DNA of 64,000 bases, from contig NZ_LT629939.1 of the NCBI RefSeq assembly GCF_900104615.1, positions 1,239,355-1,303,354 of the forward strand, in the 5' to 3' direction. The stretch comes from Merdimmobilis hominis. GTDB taxonomy: Bacteria > Bacillota > Clostridia > Oscillospirales > Ruminococcaceae. Shown piece by piece: positions 12,962 to 21,545 of the stretch. Every line of letters starts with the position of its first letter. Positions within the stretch are counted from its first letter, which is position 1. The position numbers and the translations under genes were made by a program. Below the pieces are notes generated by a model. It was not told the DNA's origin. It worked only from the letters and a program-made list of their open reading frames with translations, and searched no databases.

Positions 12962-14209
12962 TTATGCAGTAGCGTTGCTGTTTTTCTCCTGCTTTGGGGT
13001 AACCGATAGAAACACCACACAGGAAACAGCGGCGATAGCAATGCAAATAATATACGCAGGGGAATAACTTCCCTTCATATCATAAACTGTATTCACCATA
13101 AAGGGGCTGATTGCCTGTCCTAGGCTGGTCATCACCGAAATAATGCCGTAAATATTGCTGTAGTCCTTACTTCCAAACATGCTGGTAGTCAGGATGGGGT
13201 ATGCGACGGTGCCAAAGGCACAGCCCAAACCGGAACCAACAACAACCAGCAGGATTGCAGGGGCAAATTTAACTGCCACCAGCCCAAAGAGACCCAACAT
13301 GATGCAGCCGCAGGCGATGACAATAGCGGACCGAGTGCCCATTTTGTCGAAGATCTGACCCAGAAGCATTTTGCCCACGGCCAAAGCGCCCATGCAGCAG
13401 GAGGTAATGGTTGCCGCTACCGCCACCGAATACCCGCTGTCGGTCAGATGGGGGTTGATATTCTGCATCAAGCCGGAAGTAGCCATTGCAGTACCCATGG
13501 CGCAGATCGCAAAGACCCAGAACCGGGGGGTGGTAATGATCTCACTGAGCATTTTGCCCTCCCCAACGCCGCCTGTTTTAATCTCCACGCCGTCGCCCAG
13601 GGGTTTGAGGCCTACATCGGCAGGGGAACGCTTCAGCACAAAGAAGGAGCAAGGAACAATGGTGCAGAACATCAGCACACCCAGGCATTGATAAGCGGTG
13701 CGCCAGCCCATGGCCTGCACAATACTGGCAGTGATAGGCTGCAGCACCATGCCGCCCACGCCGCTGCCCATAAAGGCAATGCCGATGGCAAGGCCGCGTT
13801 TCTCATGAAACCAGTTGCTGACGATCAGCGATAGAGGGATCATGGTCATGCCGCCGATACTGAATCCAACCACGGCAGAGAGCACATAGAACATGGGCAG
13901 ACTGGTGCACAGGGAGTACCCGGTGTACCCGGCCACCAACGCGATAGAGAAAACGCACATGGTTTTCTGGACATTGAACTTGTTGTAGATTTTGCCGGAG
14001 ATCAAAGCCATCACCATCGTGGCACAGGATAAAATCGTCTGGTTGATCGAGAACTGTTGCCGGGAATACCCCATGTCTTCACAAACCGGCTTGATAAACT
14101 GGCCGTTGCAGTTGAAGACGATGCCATGGGCAAACGCCATAACCACAAAGGCAGCTGCAACAATCCACCAGCCATAGAATATTTTGCTGTCGCTGTTGTT
14201 TTTGCTCAT
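12962..14209 (-). CDS. MFS transporter, OFA family, copy 3
   Basis: 415 residues; N-terminus MSKNNSDSKIFYGWWIVAAA, then twelve predicted helices, with WFHEKRGLAIGIAFMGSGVGGM in the first half. Sequence is closest by eye to copy 2. It has its own promoter (14291-14319) and terminator (12908-12937), so it is an independent transcription unit within the cluster. An AAGGA site precedes the ATG. Likely organic-anion exchange or uptake by family; substrate unknown. Confidence 0.88.
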   Translation of the reverse strand: MSKNNSDSKIFYGWWIVAAAFVVMAFAHGIVFNCNGQFIKPVCEDMGYSRQQFSINQTILSCATMVMALISGKIYNKFNVQKTMCVFSIALVAGYTGYSLCTSLPMFYVLSAVVGFSIGGMTMIPLSLIVSNWFHEKRGLAIGIAFMGSGVGGMVLQPITASIVQAMGWRTAYQCLGVLMFCTIVPCSFFVLKRSPADVGLKPLGDGVEIKTGGVGEGKMLSEIITTPRFWVFAICAMGTAMATSGLMQNINPHLTDSGYSVAVAATITSCCMGALAVGKMLLGQIFDKMGTRSAIVIACGCIMLGLFGLVAVKFAPAILLVVVGSGLGCAFGTVAYPILTTSMFGSKDYSNIYGIISVMTSLGQAISPFMVNTVYDMKGSYSPAYIICIAIAAVSCVVFLSVTPKQEKNSNATA

Positions 14210-14290
14210 ACTTTATGCCATCCTTCTTTCCTTACAATAGGCCATTCTGGCCAATGGTCAAGGCAGAACTGTCTTGGCCTCACTCATCAA

Positions 14291-14319
14291 AGTTTACCAC
14301 ACTGCCCCGCATATTTCAA
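14291..14319 (-). promoter_or_regulatory. Promoter of MFS copy 3
   Basis: Minus-strand TTGAAA (14319-14314) and TAAACT (14296-14291), 17-base spacer, about 80 bases ahead of the start. Confidence 0.6.
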
Positions 14320-14445
14320 CAATTTTAACAAATGGATTTTACAGATTCTTCATTTCTGCGCGATAAGAATTTTTCCTTCTGCTCTAGTTTGGGAATTTTG
14401 TATATTTATCACCCATTTTTTTGTGAATTTTACGCATAGGATGGC

Positions 14446-14487
14446 AAAAACCCAGCCGGGCCCTCGATATCGGGGAGCCCGGCTGGG
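14446..14487 (-). terminator. Terminator of MFS copy 4
   Basis: CAGCCGGGC arms pair around a short centre and are followed by TTTTTG on the minus strand, about 20 bases past the stop. Confidence 0.85.
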
Positions 14488-14509
14488 CTGCGGTTAATCC
14501 AGAAGTTCC

Positions 14510-15763
14510 TTAAGCCGCCTGGGTTTTAGAGGATTTCCGTTCGCTCAGAAGGGCGAAGAAAGCGCAGGCTGCGCAGACCGAAAGCCCGCAGAACAGCGAA
14601 AATCCTGTTTTATAAGTACCTGTGACATCAAACAATCGGCCGATGATCAGCGGGCTGAGGGCACCGCCCAGGTTGCTTGCAAAGTTGCTGATACCGTAAA
14701 TGCTGCTGTAGTCCTTGTTGCCAAAGACCATCCGCACCAGGATGGGGATACCCGTAGAACCAAAGGCACATCCAAGGCCGGAACAGAGAAGCATCAAGCC
14801 AAAAGAGGGCATAAACAAGCTGGCAAGGATCATCGAACCCATAGCGAGGGCCGAGCAGGTACAGGAACAAACGGTGCTGAAACGGGCCCCTTTGCGGTCA
14901 TACAGGTTGCCCAACAGGAACTTGCCCGCCGCCAGAGAAGCCATGTTCAGCGATGCCATGATGGCGCCAAAGCTGTAAGAGTACCCCAGCTCACTGATAT
15001 AAGGAACGAGGTTCTGTACAACGCCACCGGTTGCAATGGCGTTGACAACCAAAATCCCGATAAAAATCCAAAACTTCTTGGTCTTGGCGGCCTCCGACAA
15101 GGTGAGCCCGTCCTCCTGGGCATTGGTGACAATCCGGCCAACACCGCCAAAGGGTTCCAGGCCGATCTCCGCCGGGTCTTTTTTAATGATGAAGAATACA
15201 CAGGGCAGAATCACAATGCACATCAGCCCCGCCAACATCAAATAGGACTGTCTCCAGCCCACAGCGGGGATCAATTTGCCTGCCACCTGGTTGAGGACCA
15301 TGCCGCCAATACCGCTGCCGGTGGAAGCGATGCCCATGGCGGTACCCCGCTTCAGGTTAAACCAACTGTTGATGATGATGGAGATGGGCAGTGTGGAAGT
15401 ACAAGCCAGACCCAGGCCCACCAGCACAGAACTGGCATAAAACATGTAGAGGGATTGTGCCAATGAATAGCTGGCGTATCCCGCAATCAAACAGATCGCG
15501 CCCACCCGCATAACCATTTTTACATTGAAGCGTTTAAAAATTTTACCGGCAAACAGCGAGACAATCATCATCATCGAAGAGATGATGGTGGAGTTCATTC
15601 CCATCTGCTGGCGGGTAAAGCCCATGTCCTCGGTGACCGGCACGATAAACATCCCGTTGCAGTTGTAAACAATGCCGAAGGTGCAAAACATAGTCATAAA
15701 GCATGCAGCTACAATCCACCAACCATAGAAAACTTTTCCGTCCGCTCCTCGATCCATTTCCAT
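14510..15763 (-). CDS. MFS transporter, OFA family, copy 4
   Basis: 417 residues from the ATG at 15763 (MEMDRGADGKVFYGWW); an ATG two codons later is equally close to a weak AAGAAAGG site, and the longer reading from 15802 has no site. Twelve predicted helices; the paired motif WFNLKRGTAMGIASTGSGIGGM shows the same family as copies 1-3 but it is visibly the most diverged. It has its own terminator. Function by family: exchange or uptake of a small carboxylate; substrate unknown. Confidence 0.87.
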   Translation of the reverse strand: MEMDRGADGKVFYGWWIVAACFMTMFCTFGIVYNCNGMFIVPVTEDMGFTRQQMGMNSTIISSMMMIVSLFAGKIFKRFNVKMVMRVGAICLIAGYASYSLAQSLYMFYASSVLVGLGLACTSTLPISIIINSWFNLKRGTAMGIASTGSGIGGMVLNQVAGKLIPAVGWRQSYLMLAGLMCIVILPCVFFIIKKDPAEIGLEPFGGVGRIVTNAQEDGLTLSEAAKTKKFWIFIGILVVNAIATGGVVQNLVPYISELGYSYSFGAIMASLNMASLAAGKFLLGNLYDRKGARFSTVCSCTCSALAMGSMILASLFMPSFGLMLLCSGLGCAFGSTGIPILVRMVFGNKDYSSIYGISNFASNLGGALSPLIIGRLFDVTGTYKTGFSLFCGLSVCAACAFFALLSERKSSKTQAA

Positions 15764-15885
15764 CCGACCTTTCTTGTTGTACTGTGACTTTTCTTGTTGC
15801 AATTGTTTGTAAATTTTTATACATATGATGCAAAAAGTATTTTACCACAAAAACCATTTAGAAACAATCTTTTTGCAATTCCCCC

Positions 15886-16740
15886 CTACTGGGCCTTCGC
15901 GGCGGCTAGTTCCAATCCGCACCGCTCCTCCAAGAACTGGGCCACCCCATCCTCTTGGTTGGAGCCGATGATCCGCTTGGCCATCTCTTTGACTTGAGGG
16001 GCTGCGTTGGCCACTGCCACTGGCTCATCGGCTAGGGCCAGCATAGAAAGGTCATTGAGGTTGTCCCCAAAGGCGGTGATATGCCGTGCCCCAGTGAGCT
16101 CCATCAACCGGCGCACTCCACCCGCTTTGCTGGCCCCACTGCTGGTGATCTCCAAATAATAGGCGCCTGGGCAATAGATGTCCTCATAAAATGAGGCGTG
16201 GAGTTCTGGCATAGCTGCAACTTCTTCATAAATTGGCTGCAGTTGACCGTAGCTGTCAATCATCACAAAACTGACCACCGGGTACTGATGTACCGCTGCA
16301 CCAAAATCTTCGGTATAGACAAACCTCTTAAAGGGCTTGTCCTCCCGCTCATGGAAAAAGACTTCCTGGGCGCCTGGGTCGATCCCCTTGTGGTGAACCA
16401 CCACCATCTTCCCATCAAAACCGTAGACAAATGCCTTCTGCCCCCGCCCCTCGATGCTGTCCAGCATCCGCTGGGCCGCCTCCAGCGGGATGGTCTGCAC
16501 GTCCAGGTAGCGGTCGGCCGCAATGTCGTACAAAAACACCCCGTTCATCAGAACCACCGGCAGGTTCAGCTGAATCCCCTGCAAAATCTCCACCACCGTA
16601 GATGCGGAACGGGCAGTGGCTACCGAGAACCCTTCCCCCGCCGCGATAGCCCGGTTGACCGCCTCCCGGGTTCGGGGGGAGATGGTTTTTTCTGGGGTGA
16701 GAAGGGTGCCATCTAGATCAGATATATACAATCGTTCCAT
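15886..16740 (-). CDS. HAD-superfamily phosphatase, Cof/YidA type
   Basis: 284-residue cytoplasmic phosphatase of the Cof-type IIB group that dephosphorylates sugar phosphates or related small molecules. Motif I ISDLDGTLL (nucleophile Asp in DLDGT, about residues 6-10), a C2-type cap in the middle, and motif IV ITAFGDNLNDLSML near residue 225 are present; Lys of motif III lies in SGASKAGGV. The start at 16740 has GGAGG eight bases upstream; the longer reading to 16854 is rejected. Substrate unknown. Confidence 0.92.
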   Translation of the reverse strand: MERLYISDLDGTLLTPEKTISPRTREAVNRAIAAGEGFSVATARSASTVVEILQGIQLNLPVVLMNGVFLYDIAADRYLDVQTIPLEAAQRMLDSIEGRGQKAFVYGFDGKMVVVHHKGIDPGAQEVFFHEREDKPFKRFVYTEDFGAAVHQYPVVSFVMIDSYGQLQPIYEEVAAMPELHASFYEDIYCPGAYYLEITSSGASKAGGVRRLMELTGARHITAFGDNLNDLSMLALADEPVAVANAAPQVKEMAKRIIGSNQEDGVAQFLEERCGLELAAAKAQ

Positions 16741-16799
16741 AATTTCCTCCAAATTCGTTGTTCTTCTATTATGCCTGCTGTGAAGCAGGGCTGTCAACA

Positions 16800-16936
16800 C
16801 CCACATTCTGTGGCTGCGGGAGAATCCCTGTCGGGCTGTGAGCCCTCCTGCCACACGGTGGCAACGGCATTCTCCAATTTTACCCAGTCCTCAGTCTCCA
16901 TACCCACATCCTGCAGCTGCGGGAGAATCCCTGTCG
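16800..16936. repeat. Two-copy direct repeat of about 34 bp
   Basis: ACCCACAT-CTG--GCTGCGGGAGAATCCCTGTCG occurs at about 16800-16833 and 16903-16936 with three or four differences; the last 20 bases (CTGCGGGAGAATCCCTGTCG) are identical. It lies in the 16741-17116 spacer between the HAD gene and tex, before repeat copy A. No function recognised. Confidence 0.7.
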
Positions 16937-16964
16937 ACACAATGGTTCCAGTTTGCGGGAATTT

Positions 16965-17086
16965 TATGCTATAATAGCCACAAGCAAAGCCTGTGCCATT
17001 CGAAGAATTGCTTGCAGGGCGAGGTCCTTTGCGGCAACAGCCGCACCGCAATTCTTACCGTTTGTGCGGACTCTATGGTATAATAG
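16965..17086 (+). repeat. Dispersed structured repeat, copy A
   Basis: About 122 bp, bounded by TATGCTATAATAG and TATGGTATAATAG. It shares most of its length with 20661-20780 and 37402-37514 (both inverted relative to this copy). Internal complementary arms: CACA-GC/GC-TGTG, GGGC/GTCC, GCGGC/GCCGC, and an outer GAATTGC/GCAATTC stem enclosing the last two hairpins. The GGGC/GTCC stem uses a G-U pair where copy B has GGGC/GCCC, so pairing is kept. The right-hand TATAAT may serve as the -10 box of tex. Confidence 0.8.
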
Positions 17087-17116
17087 GAGTCATATCACCA
17101 AAAAGGATGTTTTTAT

Positions 17117-19273
17117 ATGGATTTGATCAAACAACTCGCCCAGGAGCTTTCCCTTCGGGAGAGTCAAGTTGCCGCCGCAGTCAAATTGATCGACGAGGGC
17201 AACACCATCCCTTTTATCGCCCGCTACCGCAAGGAAGCTACCGGTTCCCTGGACGACACCCAGCTGCGGGATCTGTTCGATCGCCTTGCCTACCTGCGCT
17301 CCCTGGAAAAACGCAAGGAGGAAGTCCGTTCCGCCATCGAAACGGCTGGGGCCCTGACCCCAGAACTGGAGAAAGCCCTGGAAACCGCCTCCACCTTAGC
17401 CCAGGTGGAAGACATTTACCGCCCCTACAAACCCAAGCGGCGCACCCGGGGGGCCATGGCCCGGGAACGGGGACTGGAGCCCCTGGCCCAGCTTCTGCTG
17501 CGCCAGAACCCCCAGGATGACCCCCTTGCCCTGGCGGCGCCCTTTGCCGACCCGGAAAAAGAGCTTCCCACCCCGGAGGATGCCTTGGCCGGCGCCCGGG
17601 ACATTGTTGCAGAGGATCTCTCCGACTCTGCGGCGGTGCGGGCAGATCTGCGGGAGTACTTATGGAAAAACGCCCTGCTACAATCCAAGGGCAAAACCGA
17701 GGAGGACTCCACCTACAGCATATACTACGACTTCACCTCCCCGGTGAAAAAGCTGGCCGGCTACCAGGTTTTGGCCCTGGACCGGGGGGAGCGGGAAGAA
17801 TTCCTCAAGGTCACCCTCTCAGCGGATGAAAATTACCTGCTGGCCCTCACCCTACGCCATATCTTAAAACGGCAGCCTTCCCCCTGTGGGGAGGAATTGA
17901 AAGCCGCGGCAGCCGACTCCCTCTCCCGGCTCATCCTCCCCTCCCTGGAGCGGGAGATCCGCAGCCAGCTGACCGAGACCGCCGCCAACCAGGCCATCGA
18001 CGTCTTTGCCCTCAACCTGCGCCACCTGCTGATGCAGCCGCCGGTCAAGGGAAAGGTTGCCTTGGGCCTGGACCCCGCCTACCGCACCGGCTGCAAAATC
18101 GCAGTGGTGGATGCCACCGGCCGGGTGCTGGAGACCGCTGTGGTCTACCCCACCCCGCCCCAAAACAAAAAGGAGGAGGCCAAGCAAAAGCTGAAGCAGA
18201 TGATCCAGCGCCATGGGGTATCGGTCATCGCCATCGGCAATGGCACCGCCTCCAAGGAGTCGGAGATCTTTGTGGCCGAACTGATCAAGGAGCTGCCTTT
18301 CCCTGTATCCTACCTGGTGGTCAGTGAGGCCGGGGCCTCGGTTTACTCCGCCAGCCAGCTAGCCGCGGAAGAGTTCCCCCAATACGATGTCTCTCTGCGC
18401 AGCGCCGTCTCCATTGCCCGGCGGCTCCAAGACCCCTTGGCCGAGCTGGTCAAGATCGACCCCAAGGCCATCGGGGTGGGCCAGTACCAGCACGACATGC
18501 CCAAAAAGCAGCTGGACAACGCTCTCACCGGTGTGGTGGAGGACTGTGTCAACGCAGTAGGGGTGGACGCCAACACCGCTTCCCACTCCCTTCTATCCTA
18601 TGTGGCGGGGATCGGCGGGGCCTTGGCCAAAAACATCGTCGCCTATCGGGAAGAAAACGGCGCCTTCACCTCCCGCAAAGAGCTTCTCAAAGTCCCCAAA
18701 CTGGGCAAAAAAGCCTATGAGCAGTGCGCCGGCTTCCTGCGGGTGCCGGAGAGTGACAACCTTCTGGACCGCACCGCCGTCCACCCGGAGAGCTATGATG
18801 CCGCCCAAAAGCTGCTGGCCCAGTGCGGCTACCAAAAAGGGGAGGAGGATTTCTCCGGCCTGCGCCAGCGGGTGAACGCCATCGGGCTGGAGACCTTGGC
18901 CCAGCAGCTGGGCATCGGCGTGCCCACCCTTTCGGATATTATAGAGGAGCTGCTGAAGCCCGGCCGGGACCCCCGGGATACCCTGCCCCCGCCCCTCCTG
19001 CGCTCCGACCTTCTGGACATCAAGGATCTAAAGCCCGGCATGGTGCTGCAGGGGACGGTGCGCAACGTCATCGACTTCGGCGCCTTTGTGGATATCGGCG
19101 TCCACCAGGACGGCTTAGTCCACATTTCCCGCATCACCGACCGGTTTATCAAGCACCCCTCCCAAGTGGTGAAGGTCGGGGATATTGTCAAAGTCAAGGT
19201 TTTGGAGGTGGACCTTGCCCGCAAGCGGATCTCCCTGACCATGCGGGATGTAGATAGTCCCAGTAGCCTGTAA
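17117..19273 (+). CDS. tex: Tex-family RNA-binding transcription accessory protein
   Basis: 718-residue cytoplasmic nucleic-acid-binding protein related to eukaryotic Spt6. It shows an N-terminal helical Tex region (ELSLRESQVAAAVKLIDEGNTIPFIARYRKE at 9-40), a YqgF/RNase H-like domain (about 310-440, VALGLDPAYRTGCKIAVVD), helix-hairpin-helix repeats (about 475-560) and a C-terminal S1 domain (about 635-705, GMVLQGTVRNVIDFGAFVDIGVHQDGLVHIS). Length and order are standard. The ATG at 17117 has an AAAGGATG site. It is a lone gene ending at a bidirectional terminator shared with the alcohol dehydrogenase. Confidence 0.95.
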   Translation: MDLIKQLAQELSLRESQVAAAVKLIDEGNTIPFIARYRKEATGSLDDTQLRDLFDRLAYLRSLEKRKEEVRSAIETAGALTPELEKALETASTLAQVEDIYRPYKPKRRTRGAMARERGLEPLAQLLLRQNPQDDPLALAAPFADPEKELPTPEDALAGARDIVAEDLSDSAAVRADLREYLWKNALLQSKGKTEEDSTYSIYYDFTSPVKKLAGYQVLALDRGEREEFLKVTLSADENYLLALTLRHILKRQPSPCGEELKAAAADSLSRLILPSLEREIRSQLTETAANQAIDVFALNLRHLLMQPPVKGKVALGLDPAYRTGCKIAVVDATGRVLETAVVYPTPPQNKKEEAKQKLKQMIQRHGVSVIAIGNGTASKESEIFVAELIKELPFPVSYLVVSEAGASVYSASQLAAEEFPQYDVSLRSAVSIARRLQDPLAELVKIDPKAIGVGQYQHDMPKKQLDNALTGVVEDCVNAVGVDANTASHSLLSYVAGIGGALAKNIVAYREENGAFTSRKELLKVPKLGKKAYEQCAGFLRVPESDNLLDRTAVHPESYDAAQKLLAQCGYQKGEEDFSGLRQRVNAIGLETLAQQLGIGVPTLSDIIEELLKPGRDPRDTLPPPLLRSDLLDIKDLKPGMVLQGTVRNVIDFGAFVDIGVHQDGLVHISRITDRFIKHPSQVVKVGDIVKVKVLEVDLARKRISLTMRDVDSPSSL

Positions 19274-19290
19274 AACCTTTTCCCAGTAAA

Positions 19291-19333
19291 TAAAACTCCG
19301 CCCACTCCCCATAGGGAGTGGGCGGAGTTTTAT
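19291..19333. terminator. Bidirectional terminator between tex and alcohol dehydrogenase
   Basis: AAAACTCCGCCCACTCCC pairs with its complement around a short loop; A- and T-runs flank both sides, serving the convergent genes. Confidence 0.92.
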
Positions 19334-19342
19334 TCTATAGCC

Positions 19343-20506
19343 TTAAAAGCAGGCTCTGTAGATGTTCATAACATCCTCTTTGGTGAGAGGCTTATAAGTG
19401 CTGCCCAAGGTAACAGCGGATTTCTCCGCCATGATTTCCAGCTTGTCCTCGGTGATGCCCACCTCGTGGAGGGTGGCGGGGATGTGGAGTTCCTGGGTGA
19501 AGAAGGCCTGGGTCTTGTCGATAGCCGCGTTGGCCATGGCGTATTTGTCCTCGCTCATGGGGATGTTCCAGACATTGAAGGCGTACTCGGCGAATTTATC
19601 CACAGTGGAATCATCCAGCACATACCGCATCCAAGCGGGGGTCAGGATGGCAAGTCCCACACCGTGGGTAATGTCGAAAAAGGCGCTGAGCTGGTGCTCC
19701 ATGCTGTGTACGCTCCAGGGAGTGCCTTTGCCGTAGGAGAGCAGGCCGTTGATGGCCAGGCTGGAGGTCCACATCAGGTTGGCCCGGGCCTCATAGTTGG
19801 TGGGGTCGTTGTAGGCGATGGGGCCATACTGGATGCAGGTTTTCAGCATAGCTTCGGCCATCCGGTCCAGGAGGCCGGCGGTTTTGACGGTGCTGAAATA
19901 AATTTCAAAGATGTGGGACATAATATCCGCCGTGCCTGCTGCTGTCTGGTACTGGGAGACGGTGTAGGTATAGGTGGGATCCAGGATGGAGGCCTTGGGC
20001 CGGGCATCGGGATGGGCCACACTCATCTTGTCGTTAGTATCCAGGTTGGAGATGACCGCGCCGCAGTCCATCTCCGAGCCGGTGGCCGACAGGGTCAGCA
20101 CCGAGAACACCGGCAGGACTTTAGTGACGGGGGCCTTCTTGGTAACCAGGTCCCAGGCATCCCCATCATAGAAGGTGGCTTCCGCAATGACCTTGGAGCA
20201 GTCGATGGTGCTGCCGCCGCCCACAGCGACTACCGCTTCCAGACCGAACTCCTTGCAGAGCTTGGCCCCTGCGTTAACCGAAGACACCCGGGGGTTGGGC
20301 TCCACGCCGGAGAGTTCCTTCCACTCGATGCCATTTTCCCGGAACAATTGGGTGATGGTGTCATAAAGGCCGCTCTTTTTGATGCTCCCGCCGCCGTAGA
20401 CCAGCAGCACCTTGCTGGCATAGGGTTTGATGGCCTCGGGCAGATGAACGATCTGGCCTTCGCCAAAGTAAATTTTCGTGCCGATGTCATAGAGGAAATT
20501 CTGCAT
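19343..20506 (-). CDS. Iron-containing alcohol dehydrogenase (butanol dehydrogenase-like)
   Basis: Group III metal-dependent, NAD(P)H-linked alcohol/aldehyde oxidoreductase, 387 residues, similar to YugJ/BdhA proteins that reduce aldehydes such as butanal in fermentation. It shows the nucleotide-binding segment AVVAVGGGSTIDCSK (about 90-105), ATGSEMD (about 140), and metal ligands expected in GTADIMSHIFE (near 205) and SMEHQLSAFFDITHG (near 275-290). The start MQNFLYDIG at 20506 has AAAGGAAG about eight bases upstream; an ATG three codons earlier sits too close to that site. Monocistronic. Confidence 0.92.
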   Translation of the reverse strand: MQNFLYDIGTKIYFGEGQIVHLPEAIKPYASKVLLVYGGGSIKKSGLYDTITQLFRENGIEWKELSGVEPNPRVSSVNAGAKLCKEFGLEAVVAVGGGSTIDCSKVIAEATFYDGDAWDLVTKKAPVTKVLPVFSVLTLSATGSEMDCGAVISNLDTNDKMSVAHPDARPKASILDPTYTYTVSQYQTAAGTADIMSHIFEIYFSTVKTAGLLDRMAEAMLKTCIQYGPIAYNDPTNYEARANLMWTSSLAINGLLSYGKGTPWSVHSMEHQLSAFFDITHGVGLAILTPAWMRYVLDDSTVDKFAEYAFNVWNIPMSEDKYAMANAAIDKTQAFFTQELHIPATLHEVGITEDKLEIMAEKSAVTLGSTYKPLTKEDVMNIYRACF

Positions 20507-20660
20507 ATCTGTCATCTTCCTTTCGTCTTGGGGCGGGAATTCCTTCCCTTGGTCCATATCCAATCTCCGCCGCGATGGAGGCCCAAAGCGCCCGGCAGGT
20601 GGGCTCTTTATCCTTATCTGCGGCCCCGCCCCTCCACCCTTCCCGGCGAGGGGCTTTTCT

Positions 20661-20780
20661 TTTAAGATGCCACAAAATCTGCACATACGGTTAGAATTGC
20701 GGTGCGGCTTGCCGCAAAGGGCTTCGCCCTGCAAGCAATTCTTCGGATGGTACAGCTTTGCTGTGACTATTATACCATAG
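20661..20780 (-). repeat. Dispersed structured repeat, copy B
   Basis: Inverted relative to copy A. It keeps the same hairpins: ACAGC/GCTGT with loop AAA, GGGC/GCCC with loop GAA, GCGGC/GCCGC and the outer GAATTGC/GCAATTC stem; the TATGGTATAATAG end is at 20780-20768, while the other end is degenerate. It fills part of 20507-21064, the spacer between the divergent adh and ydbS-like genes; the rest of that spacer shows no gene I can support, apart from a possible promoter near 20997-21026. Confidence 0.8.
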
Positions 20781-21064
20781 ATTTCTTGTCGTGTCAGAAA
20801 AATTTTAGTGCTGTTGCCTAGGAAGACCGGTTCTATCCCCCTCGGGATGCCCCCCAATGGGGAACCACATCTGCGGCACCTGATGATGATTTCCCGGAAA
20901 CCTCCTTCGAGTGGGAATCCTTATGTCAACTTGGTGCATCGGGGCATTCCCTTTCCCAAATGGAGACAAATTCTCGCTTCCAAACAAAATACTTGTTCCT
21001 TTTCATAGATTTGGTATATACTATAAGTAAAATTTGGGAGCTCCTTCCCTAGGAGGAATCATTT

Positions 21065-21508
21065 TTGGTTGATTTTTACCCCCATCGCCGGATTTTGACC
21101 ATCTGGCGGATGGTGGCCGCCGCTTTCGCATTAGCTGCCGCATTTGCCGTCGCCTTGCTGTTTGGGCAACACCCCCTGCTGTTCCGGCTGACCACCGGGT
21201 TGTGGGTGGTTGTTTTCCTCGGCTTTTTTGTAATATACTGCCCCATAAAATACAATCGGTTGAAATATTCGGTGGGAAATGGACAAGTCCTCCTGCGCGG
21301 AGGGGTGCTGTACCGCCGGGTCAAAGCCATTCCCCTGTCCAACATCCAATTCACTGCGGCTTTTGCCTCCCCCCTGCACCGGCTGTTTGGCCTGTGCACT
21401 GTGGCGCTGGCCGCCGCCGGCGGGAGCCTTTTCCTCACCGGCCTCACCCGGGAGGATGCCGCCCGGCTGGAGAAGCTGCTCTGTGTCCCCACATCGCCCC
21501 AAGACTGA
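21065..21508 (+). CDS. PH-domain (YdbS-like) membrane protein
   Basis: 147-residue membrane protein with two hydrophobic helices near the N-terminus (about 17-36 and 40-58) followed by one bacterial PH (bPH2, DUF304) domain (about 65-140, YSVGNGQVLLRGGVLYRRVKAIPLSNIQF). It starts at TTG: GGAGG lies eight bases upstream of TTG 21065 and there is no suitable ATG. It pairs with the downstream three-domain protein, as ydbS pairs with ydbT in Bacillus. In Bacillus that pair has been linked to antimicrobial-peptide protection; the molecular role is not known. Confidence 0.85.
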   Translation: MVDFYPHRRILTIWRMVAAAFALAAAFAVALLFGQHPLLFRLTTGLWVVVFLGFFVIYCPIKYNRLKYSVGNGQVLLRGGVLYRRVKAIPLSNIQFTAAFASPLHRLFGLCTVALAAAGGSLFLTGLTREDAARLEKLLCVPTSPQD

Positions 21509-21545
21509 CCGCTGCCCCATATCCGGTTGAAAGGAGAGTCCATCC

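Noticed and set aside
20805-21008. Short frames on both strands between adh and the YdbS-like gene
   Set aside because: No ribosome sites; no hydrophobic or domain pattern.
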